The notes below the pieces were generated by a model that saw nothing but the letters and a program-made list of their open reading frames with translations, was not told the DNA's origin and made no database searches. This document shows positions 1-5,858 of a stretch of DNA of 21,861 nt, piece after piece (position 1 is the stretch's first letter; each line of letters opens with the position of its first letter). The position numbers and the translations under genes are program-made. The DNA is from UBA1412 sp964609795 (lineage in GTDB: Bacteria > Verrucomicrobiota > Verrucomicrobiia > Limisphaerales > UBA1412). The stretch covers positions 1-21,861 of the forward strand of contig CAZSTC010000038.1 of NCBI GenBank assembly GCA_964609795.1, written 5' to 3'.

Positions 1-1732
1 TTCGGTAGCCCCTCCAGGTAGGCGTCGTCCATCCGGAAGTTCCCTCAATGTAATAGACCAGAGGGTCGCTGGTAAAGATACCACCTGTCAGTTTCGGGGC
101 ATTACCCTTGAAATAAACCGTCTTCAGACTGATGCACCCGGAGAATGCGTAATTACCAATCTCAGTGACACTATCCGGGATAACAATGCTTGTGAGGCCG
201 CTATAGGAGAATGTGTCACTAGCAATTAAGGTTACGCTGCCGCTTATGGTTGCGCTTGTGAGACTGCTGCACCAATAGAATGCATAATTACCTATATCAG
301 TGACACTATCCGGGATAACGATGTTTGTCAGCTTGCTGCACCCTTCGAATGCTGAACTATCTATTCTGGTGACACTGTCCGGGACGATGATGCTTGTGAG
401 GCTGCTGCAATACTTGAATGCTCTTTCCCCAATATAGGTGACACCGTCCGGGATAACAATGCTTGTGAGGCCGCTGTAGGAGAAGGTGTCACAACCAATT
501 GCGGTAACGTTGCTGCTTATGGTTGCGCTTGTGAGACTGCTGCAATGCAGGAATGCGTATTCACCCAAATAAGTGACACTGTCCGGGATAAGGATATTTG
601 TCAGACTGCTGCAATTAGAGAATGCCCAATCACCCACAGAAGTGATACTGTCCGGGATAACAACGCTTGTGAGGCCGCTATAGGAGAATGCCCCTTGGCT
701 AATAGAAGTGATACTATCCGGGAGGATAATGTTCGTCAGACTGCTGCACGAGGAGAATGCGTAATTGCTTATAGAAGTGACACTGTTCGGAAATACGATG
801 CTCTTCAGACCGCTGCAATTAGAGAATGCCGCACGTTCAATAGAAGTGACACTGTTCGGAAATACGACGCTCTTCAGACCTTTGCATCCGTAGAATGCGT
901 ATTCACCCAAATGAGTGACACTGTCTGGGATGATAATGTTCGTCAGACTGGTGCATGAGTCGAATGTGCTTTCACTGATAAAAGTGACGCCGTTGCCTAG
1001 GATTGCGCTCGTCATATCGCCGCATCTTTCGAAAGCGCTTTCACCCAAATGAGTGACACTGTTCGGGATAATAATGCTCTTCAGGCTGTAGCATCCGTAG
1101 AATGCGTAATAACCAATAGAAGTGACACGGTTGCCTATTGTTACGCTTGTCAGATTCTCGCATCCTTCGAATGCCTGTTCTCCAATAGAAGTGACACTGT
1201 CCGGAATAATAATGCTTGGAAGACTGTAGCATCCGTAGAATGCGAAATCACCGATAGAAGTGACACTGCTCGGGATGACCACACTCTTCAGACTTCTGCA
1301 TTCGTAAAACGTCTCGTTATTAATAGAAGAGACACTGTTCGGAATGACGATGTTTGTCAGATTGGCGCAAGCATTGAATGCTCTATCTCCAATTTCATTC
1401 ACTCTCTCAGGAATTGTGATGGTTTTCATGCCCTTAGTACTTTGAAATGCTCCAGCCGGAATAAGAACCACTGAATATCTAACGTTATCATTGAGAATGG
1501 AGGCCGGAATCGTAATGTCGGCGGATAGCGTTGAGACTGCTGCCTTAACAGAAACCGTTCCCGTTCTGGAAATGCTGCTTAACGAAAGAACAGTATAATT
1601 CAGCTCGCCTATCGTGAATGAATCGCCTATTGCGGCGTGTGTCCTCGGCAAAATCAGAAGCGATGTCAGAAGGATGAATGACGCTAACAGGTGTAACAAC
1701 ACGCCTGAACAGCAACTATTTCTTTTTTTCAT
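1..1732 (-). CDS. BspA-like leucine-rich-repeat surface protein, 3' end off the window
   Basis: Read on the minus strand from ATG at 1732, the frame stays open for 577 codons to the window edge. Residues 1-33 form a signal peptide (MKKR start, hydrophobic core LLASFILLTSLLIL, cleavage near THA-A). From about residue 100 there are 19 tandem units of about 23 residues with the consensus LTSIVIPDSVTSIGxxAFxxCSS, the LRR_5/BspA type. The final visible part (VYFKGNAPKL, then YYIEGTSGW) is the usual closing motif of these proteins, so only a short tail is probably missing. Known BspA proteins are exported and bind host proteins or polymers; that role here is inference. The DNA repeats are strong and some are higher order. 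No good Shine-Dalgarno precedes the ATG and I found no convincing promoter between 1733 and 1884. Base composition is more AT-rich than the genes right of 5859. Confidence 0.88.
   Translation of the reverse strand, partial: MKKRNSCCSGVLLHLLASFILLTSLLILPRTHAAIGDSFTIGELNYTVLSLSSISRTGTVSVKAAVSTLSADITIPASILNDNVRYSVVLIPAGAFQSTKGMKTITIPERVNEIGDRAFNACANLTNIVIPNSVSSINNETFYECRSLKSVVIPSSVTSIGDFAFYGCYSLPSIIIPDSVTSIGEQAFEGCENLTSVTIGNRVTSIGYYAFYGCYSLKSIIIPNSVTHLGESAFERCGDMTSAILGNGVTFISESTFDSCTSLTNIIIPDSVTHLGEYAFYGCKGLKSVVFPNSVTSIERAAFSNCSGLKSIVFPNSVTSISNYAFSSCSSLTNIILPDSITSISQGAFSYSGLTSVVIPDSITSVGDWAFSNCSSLTNILIPDSVTYLGEYAFLHCSSLTSATISSNVTAIGCDTFSYSGLTSIVIPDGVTYIGERAFKYCSSLTSIIVPDSVTRIDSSAFEGCSKLTNIVIPDSVTDIGNYAFYWCSSLTSATISGSVTLIASDTFSYSGLTSIVIPDSVTEIGNYAFSGCISLKTVYFKGNAPKLTGGIFTSDPLVYYIEGTSGWTTPTWRGYR
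184..543 (-). repeat. Higher-order tandem repeat inside the BspA-like gene (273-bp period)
   Basis: Besides the 66-69 bp basic LRR unit, a longer block is repeated at an offset of 273 bp. The 29 bases at 243-271 recur exactly at 516-544, and the segment beginning at 184 recurs nearly exactly at 457. The period is 91 codons, that is four LRR units of which one is a residue shorter. This shows recent duplication of a multi-unit block, by slippage or unequal recombination, rather than only ancient unit divergence. Confidence 0.7.
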
Positions 1733-1884
1733 AAACTTTATTTTCTGAAAAGGCTCCCAGACAACATGTTTCGGTAGCCGAAAGGCCACGGTAAATCTAT
1801 CCCTTCCGTTCGTAAAGGAAAATTCTCATATTCCTCATAAATACCCGCACCGAAAAGGGTGAGAGGGAGGAGTGGTTATTAAAG
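1733..1884. other. Intergenic spacer upstream of the BspA-like gene
   Basis: Together with the protein remnant and the 60-bp element, this belongs to a 439-bp stretch (1733-2171) without an intact gene. This part has no ORF worth calling, no clear -35/-10 pair for the minus-strand BspA gene, and no strong hairpin. A TTGTCT/TAAAGT pair exists near 1734-1763, but its -10 would abut the ATG, so I do not accept it. Confidence 0.4.
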
Positions 1885-1944
1885 AAAGAAATAGTCCGTG
1901 TGTTCTACACGGAAGGGAAACATTTCCACGGAACGGAGACGCAT
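1885..1944 (-). repeat. 60-bp hairpin-containing element, copy 1 (3' of SUMF1 gene)
   Basis: This 60-bp block matches 4763-4822 in the same orientation with 58 of 60 identical bases, and similarity stops abruptly at both ends. Read on the minus strand it contains a 6-bp stem CCGTGT with loop AGAAC and ACACGG, followed by a T-rich tail (ACTATTTCTTTCTTT), plus the palindrome GGAAA-TG-TTTCC (minus strand). It lies 16 bp beyond the stop of the protein fragment at 1960-2157 and 227 bp beyond the first SUMF1 gene. The likely role is a transcription terminator or 3' processing element; it could also be a dispersed REP-like repeat. The two mismatches fall once in the stem's outer base and once outside it. 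Confidence 0.65.
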
Positions 1945-1959
1945 ACCTGTTGTTTGACT

Positions 1960-2157
1960 CTATGGGGCTACTCGGAAGAATTTTTTGCCGGTCAAGGGGA
2001 TATCCTCTTCGTATTTCCCCGCTTCGGTGACATCTGCCCGTTTCCAGGAAATGAGGTCACTGCTGACCTCGAGATTGCCTTCGCTATAGGTCAGAAAGAG
2101 CTTGCCGGCCTTCACCTTCCTGGTGAAGATCACTCTTTGCTCCGCTGAGCTCAGCAA
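1960..2157 (-). pseudogene. Stranded C-terminal fragment of a secreted or SUMF1-type protein
   Basis: A 65-codon minus-strand frame opens at TTG 2157, just after an in-frame TGA at 2167-2169, and ends at TAG 1960. The protein (GNLEVSSDLISWKRADV, later IPLTGKKFFRVAP) has the look of the beta-rich C-terminal domain, with a W residue and a closing KFFRV motif, that ends many exported Verrucomicrobiota/Lentisphaerota proteins. It starts without a ribosome site and only 14 bp past the stop of the SUMF1 gene at 2172, in another frame. I infer it is the surviving C-terminus of a disrupted gene, possibly a former extension of a SUMF1 protein whose SUMF1 part was exchanged by recombination. A genuine short gene is less likely. 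Confidence 0.5.
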
Positions 2158-2171
2158 ACCGTGATTTCAGA

Positions 2172-3095
2172 TTATTTCACTAGGGAGAGGACGGCGCGGA
2201 ACCCGAAATCGTAATAGTCGTTGTCCGGAAAGTCGTAGTACCGATACGCCGAGCGGCAGTAGTTCGCGTTGAAGTACCAGCTACCGCCGCGTATCACGCG
2301 GCGAGAGCCCGTACTAGGCCCTACTGGATCTGTTACTGCACCTGTGGAATAACTCCCATACCAATCCTTGCACCATTCCCATACATTCCCATGCATGTCA
2401 TAAAGTCCCCACTCATTTGGCTTCTTTTGCCCAACTTCATGCGTCTTACTTCCTGAATTAGATGTATACCACCCTACCTCTCCTAGATTGGGACAATTGT
2501 CGTATTCCTGTGTTAAATTCTTCCCACTATTGAGGGCCGTCGTTGTCCCCGCTCGGCACGCATATTCCCACTGAGCCTCCGTCGGTAACGTATATTCATA
2601 CCCCTCTGGCAACCTCCCCGCGGCTTTCTCCTGTGCTGTTAGCTTCGCACAGAAATTATTCGCATCGTACCACGAGACATCTTCCACAGGGAGATTATCT
2701 CCTTTGAAATTCGAGGGATTACTCCCCATTACCGTCTGGTACTGCGCTTGCGTCACTTCATATTTCCCCAGCCAATACCCCTTCGTTAAGGTCACCGTAT
2801 GCTGTGTTTCATCTGAGTATCTCCCTAGTTCATTGCTGGGCGAGCCCATTACGAAGGTTCCTGGCTCAATCCAAATCATGTCCATTTTTACCGTGTCACT
2901 GAGCTGTGCCACAACATCCTTGCTCCCCTCTACTCCAAAGGTCGCTGGCTCACCTACGGCCACCGCTACGCTCTTGGGCTGCTGGATGGTCACCGGTGGC
3001 TGTACCACTCGGTTCGTTTCCGTCTGTGCTGAGGCCATGATCACCGTTGCCATCAATGCCCCCAGACACAACCCTATCTGTTTCGTTATTTTCAT
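2172..3095 (-). CDS. Exported SUMF1 (formylglycine-generating-enzyme-like) domain protein
   Basis: The 307-residue protein starts at ATG 3095, chosen because MKITKQIGLCLGALMATVIM is a clean signal peptide with cleavage near ASA-Q; an in-frame ATG at 3155 would put 20 charged residues in front of it. After a linker, about residues 65-307 form one SUMF1/FGE-sulfatase domain: IEPGTFVMGSP, the WLGKYEVTQAQY segment, LPTEAQWEYACRAG, GLYDMHGNVWEWCKDW and the terminal RGGSW...GFRAVL. Known members oxidise a sulfatase cysteine to formylglycine or modify other substrates. Against human FGE only the second catalytic cysteine (in NYCRSAYR) is kept and the first is Phe, so formylglycine synthesis is doubtful. 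No sulfatase gene is nearby. It is a paralogue of the gene at 4884-5651 and shares its promoter box and 3' element. Confidence 0.87.
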   Translation of the reverse strand: MKITKQIGLCLGALMATVIMASAQTETNRVVQPPVTIQQPKSVAVAVGEPATFGVEGSKDVVAQLSDTVKMDMIWIEPGTFVMGSPSNELGRYSDETQHTVTLTKGYWLGKYEVTQAQYQTVMGSNPSNFKGDNLPVEDVSWYDANNFCAKLTAQEKAAGRLPEGYEYTLPTEAQWEYACRAGTTTALNSGKNLTQEYDNCPNLGEVGWYTSNSGSKTHEVGQKKPNEWGLYDMHGNVWEWCKDWYGSYSTGAVTDPVGPSTGSRRVIRGGSWYFNANYCRSAYRYYDFPDNDYYDFGFRAVLSLVK

Positions 3096-3168
3096 ATCTT
3101 CTTTACGTTGGAGTTCTTTGTTTCTATCTGATGCTTTTCTCAGCAACCCGATCATCTCTACTGTCAGA

Positions 3169-3198
3169 AAGGTAGCATTTCCCTCCCTACCTCGTCAA
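3169..3198 (-). promoter_or_regulatory. Putative promoter of the exported SUMF1 gene
   Basis: On the minus strand TTGACG (3193-3198) is followed after 18 bp by TACCTT (3169-3174). The extended -10 block ATGCTACCTT (3169-3178) is identical to the block at 5729-5738 upstream of the second SUMF1 gene, and sits 74 bp upstream of the chosen start versus 78 bp there. Shared position in two otherwise different upstream regions supports function. Confidence 0.45.
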
Positions 3199-3277
3199 CT
3201 ATGGTGGCTGTGGTGGCGGTTGCAAGTCTGTGTATTTTATAAAAAAGCTATTTGTAGTAAAAATCTAAAATAGCCAG

Positions 3278-3307
3278 TTGACAGCTTCTACTCTAAAATG
3301 GTACTAT
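3278..3307 (+). promoter_or_regulatory. Sigma-70-like promoter for the AAA/DUF4143 gene
   Basis: A consensus TTGACA at 3278-3283 is followed after 18 bp by TACTAT at 3302-3307, predicting a start near 3314 and a leader of about 46 nt. AAAAAGGA at 3346-3353 then gives a ribosome site 6 nt before the ATG at 3360. This is the cleanest promoter in the window. Confidence 0.6.
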
Positions 3308-3359
3308 CCGCTTGGGGCTAGGTGAGATAACAATAGCCTCTTCCTAAAAAGGATACACC

Positions 3360-4619
3360 ATGGAAATCGCAAGGGACCTTTATTTAGAAAAACTGATTCA
3401 GCGTAAGCATAATCGGTTGGTTAAGGTGATCACAGGGATTCGAAGATGCGGCAAGTCCTACCTGCTAAGAACGTTGTTCAAGAATCACCTGATTGCAAAG
3501 GGTGTGTCTGAAGACCTGATCGTTGAAATGTCCTTTGATGAACGGGACAATGCGCAATACAGAGACCCTGATGTTTTTTACACCTGGGCGAAGGATAAAC
3601 TCAAAGGCGAGGGGCTCCATTACTTCCTCCTGGATGAGGTGCAGATGTTGGGAGACTTTGAGTCTGTACTCAATGGACTGTTGGGAAAAGATAAGGCGGA
3701 TGTCTATGTAACCGGGAGTAACGCAAAGTTTCTATCACGAGACATCATTACTGAGTTCCGGGGCAGGGGAGATGAAGTTCATATACGGCCGCTTAGTTTT
3801 GCTGAGTTCATGACGGTTTACAGCGGAGATCAATATCAAGGATTTGAGGATTATATCTATTATGGGGGGTTGCCTGCGGTTGTATTGATGCAGACCGAGG
3901 AGCAGAAGATTGATTTTCTCCAGAGACTATTTAAGGAAACGTACATCAGTGACATTGTTGGCAGGAATAAGATTAGGAAACGGGGAGAGCTTGAAGATTT
4001 GATTGATGTTTTGGCCTCGAACATCGGAACGCTCACAAATCCATCGAAACTTCAAAACGCATTTAGTTCGATTAAGAAGTCCAAAATAGCGACTCCCACG
4101 ATAAAAAAGTATTTAGACACTCTTGAGGATTCATTCTTAATCGAGGGGGCAAAACGATATGATGTTAAGGGAAAAGCATATATCGAGACTCCATTAAAGT
4201 ATTACTTTACTGATTTGGGACTGAGAAACGCAAGGATCAATTATAGACAGATCGAGAAAACCCACAGCATGGAGAATGTGATTTACAATGAACTCCGTAT
4301 TCGGCAGTTCAACGTAGACGTTGGCGTGGTTTCGTTTTCTGAAAGGAACAAAGCCGGAATCCCATTGAAGAAACAACTAGAAGTGGATTTTGTCTGTAAC
4401 AAGGGATCGAAGCGGTATTATATTCAGTCTGCGTACTCAATTCCTGATCAAGAGAAAATGGAGCAGGAGACACGGTCTCTAAAACGAATTAGCGACTCCT
4501 TCAAAAAAATTATCATTACGGCTGATATGACTATGTCTCGTCCTCACTACAATGACGATGGAATTCTTTTGTTGAATGTCTTTGATTTTCTCCTGAATCC
4601 AGAGTTAATGGATTTTTAG
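3360..4619 (+). CDS. AAA-family ATPase with DUF4143 domain
   Basis: The 419-residue cytoplasmic protein has an N-terminal P-loop ATPase: Walker A GIRRCGKS at 26-33, Walker B YFLLDEV at 88-94, a TGSN sensor and the RGRGDEVHIRPLSFAEF segment. A winged-helix/DUF4143 region follows (LEDSFLIEGAKRYD, PLKYYFTDLGLRNA, MENVIYNELRIR). The C-terminal part LEVDFVC...YYIQSAY near residues 340-357 resembles a PD-(D/E)xK nuclease-like fold. Proteins of this architecture are abundant, often many per genome, and their function is unknown; roles in defence or DNA handling are only guessed. Length is normal. The start is fixed by the ribosome site AAGGA. It is the only plus-strand gene among minus-strand SUMF1/BspA genes, has its own promoter, and is AT-rich, so recent acquisition is plausible. 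Confidence 0.9.
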   Translation: MEIARDLYLEKLIQRKHNRLVKVITGIRRCGKSYLLRTLFKNHLIAKGVSEDLIVEMSFDERDNAQYRDPDVFYTWAKDKLKGEGLHYFLLDEVQMLGDFESVLNGLLGKDKADVYVTGSNAKFLSRDIITEFRGRGDEVHIRPLSFAEFMTVYSGDQYQGFEDYIYYGGLPAVVLMQTEEQKIDFLQRLFKETYISDIVGRNKIRKRGELEDLIDVLASNIGTLTNPSKLQNAFSSIKKSKIATPTIKKYLDTLEDSFLIEGAKRYDVKGKAYIETPLKYYFTDLGLRNARINYRQIEKTHSMENVIYNELRIRQFNVDVGVVSFSERNKAGIPLKKQLEVDFVCNKGSKRYYIQSAYSIPDQEKMEQETRSLKRISDSFKKIIITADMTMSRPHYNDDGILLLNVFDFLLNPELMDF

Positions 4620-4651
4620 AGTAGGCAGATTCTAATCAGTTTTACGGCTCA

Positions 4652-4671
4652 AAGTGATCATCTGATCACTT
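4652..4671. repeat. Perfect 9-bp inverted repeat downstream of the AAA/DUF4143 gene
   Basis: AAGTGATCA and TGATCACTT are separated by only 2 bp. It sits 33 bp after the stop of the plus-strand gene but has no T-run, so it is not a standard intrinsic terminator. The near-perfect dyad is more typical of a protein binding site, or of a weak terminator between convergent genes. No other role is visible. Confidence 0.5.
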
Positions 4672-4762
4672 CGTAGGTTGTTGTCTAACATAATATGAAA
4701 TCACACGATCGGTATTTTCCTGACCTTGCATTGAATAGTCATTTGATTACCAGTTCATGTCC

Positions 4763-4822
4763 AAAGAAATAGTCCGTGTGTTCTACACGCAAGGGAAACA
4801 TTTCCACGGAACGGATACGCAT
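4763..4822 (-). repeat. 60-bp hairpin-containing element, copy 2 (3' of second SUMF1 gene)
   Basis: This matches the element at 1885-1944 at 58 of 60 positions, in the same orientation. It lies 61 bp past the stop of the SUMF1 gene ending at 4884. The hairpin stem loses its outermost pair (C for G at 4790), leaving 5 bp, with the tail ACTATTTCTTT on the minus strand. Its position after a second SUMF1 gene argues that it travels with, or serves, these genes, most simply as a transcription terminator. Confidence 0.65.
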
Positions 4823-4883
4823 TCCCTGGGAATTCAACGGATTAAAAGTGTCTCTGAGGAGACTGGTTGAAAGAAGACGCAGG

Positions 4884-5651
4884 CTAGTCCAGTTCGCAGA
4901 CCACGCGCATCCCGTACATTTCGTGTCTGTCTTCCGGGGCGCCGTAGCCGCGATTGGCGGAGCGGCAACTGCGTGCGCTGACCAGCCAGCAGCCTCCGCG
5001 CAGGACCAGAGTCTGAGAGTCGGTGACTGAGGAGCCGTCGGGGTCGGTCACAGGACCGGAGGGGTAGGGCGCGTAGGTATCCGAGCACCACTCATAGATA
5101 TTGCCGTGCATATCGTGGAGACCCCAGGCGTTGGGTTTCTTCTCGCCGACCGGATGAGGTGTTTTCTGAGAATTGCGTCCATACCAAGCGAGCTCCTCAA
5201 CGTTCGGGCATTGGAATTCATCGGTAATGTCTTTGCCGCTGTTGAGGCTGGTTTTGGTTCCGGCGCGGCAGGCGTATTCCCACTCGGCTTCGGTAGGCAG
5301 ACGCCAGGTTTTGCCAGTCATTCTGGAGAGCTTGCTCAGGAATTCCTCGCAGTCGTCCAGGTTGAGGCTATCGGCAGGGACCTTCGGGTTCGGCTGTGCA
5401 AAGAAAGTGTGCTCGTCGCCCATGATCGCATTCCATTGGGCCTGGGTCACGGGGTATTTGCCGATTTTGAAACCGCGGGTCAAGGTCACTTCATGCTGGG
5501 TTTCGTCGCTCAGACGGCCTGTTTCGCCCAGGGGACTGCCCATGAGGAACTTGCCGGAAGGAACTTCGACCAGCTCAATCCCCGGGTCAAAAGCCCTGGA
5601 GGTCTTTTTCTTTCCGAAGAGTGTATTCAGGAAACCTTTCAATGCGCTCAT
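4884..5651 (-). CDS. SUMF1 (formylglycine-generating-enzyme-like) protein without signal peptide
   Basis: The 255-residue protein from ATG 5651 is one SUMF1/FGE-sulfatase domain from about residue 20: VEVPSGKFLMGSPLGE, FKIGKYPVTQAQW, WRLPTEAEWEYACRAG, WGLHDMHGNIYEWCSD and LRGGCW to MRVV. It closely parallels the exported paralogue at 2172-3095 but has a basic N-terminus (FGKKKTSR) and no signal peptide, so it should stay in the cytoplasm. Only the second FGE catalytic cysteine position (ARSCRSANR) is Cys; the first is Val. The frame extends upstream to a TTG at 5756, but that stretch is proline/glycine-rich, overlaps the promoter-like box and contains a 6-bp GC hairpin (5695-5717), so I place the start at 5651. 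Its ribosome site is weak (AGGA about 16 nt away). The substrate is unknown. Confidence 0.85.
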   Translation of the reverse strand: MSALKGFLNTLFGKKKTSRAFDPGIELVEVPSGKFLMGSPLGETGRLSDETQHEVTLTRGFKIGKYPVTQAQWNAIMGDEHTFFAQPNPKVPADSLNLDDCEEFLSKLSRMTGKTWRLPTEAEWEYACRAGTKTSLNSGKDITDEFQCPNVEELAWYGRNSQKTPHPVGEKKPNAWGLHDMHGNIYEWCSDTYAPYPSGPVTDPDGSSVTDSQTLVLRGGCWLVSARSCRSANRGYGAPEDRHEMYGMRVVCELD

Positions 5652-5728
5652 CTGTTTTTTTTGTAAATCCTTAGCGGTGGGTATGCCGTAGATAGGCGGG
5701 AGAAAAGAGCCCCCGCCCCGTAAGAGAT

Positions 5729-5756
5729 AAGGTAGCATGAATGGAAAAACTCTCAA
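5729..5756 (-). promoter_or_regulatory. Putative promoter of the second SUMF1 gene
   Basis: On the minus strand TTGAGA (5751-5756) and TACCTT (5729-5734) are 16 bp apart. ATGCTACCTT (5729-5738) is identical to the box before the other SUMF1 gene and lies at nearly the same distance from the start codon. A GC-rich hairpin (GGCGGG/CCCGCC, 5695-5717) would form in the leader. Confidence 0.4.
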
Positions 5757-5858
5757 GATGAAAGGAGCTTTTTCTTCTCAGTGTCTCTCTCCGGCGAGCG
5801 CAAACTGCCAGGAACTTCCACGGAAGAAGCCGGGGAGCGGACGTTTTCGGGGCCGTCT

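Noticed and set aside
545..1474. Plus-strand open frames of 137 and 141 codons with repeated SDTVRD motifs
   Set aside because: They are antisense to the LRR array; their regularity simply mirrors the DNA repeats of the minus-strand gene, which has a signal peptide and the known BspA consensus.
1..1474. Regularly spaced repeats resembling a CRISPR array
   Set aside because: The period (66-69 bp) equals 22-23 codons, the units diverge gradually, there are no unique spacers, and the whole translates as LRR_5 units.
1885..1944. Integron attC site
   Set aside because: The required core sites (RYYYAAC and GTTRRRY) are not present and no integron integrase is seen.
1885..1944. Small conserved peptide (minus strand, MRLRSVEMFPFRVEHTDYFF)
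   Set aside because: Both differences between the two copies would change amino acids, there is no ribosome site, and the hairpin with T-rich tail explains the conservation better.
1900..2148. 82-codon plus-strand frame
   Set aside because: It is antisense to the protein fragment at 1960-2157 and begins inside the 60-bp element; the minus-strand product looks far more protein-like.
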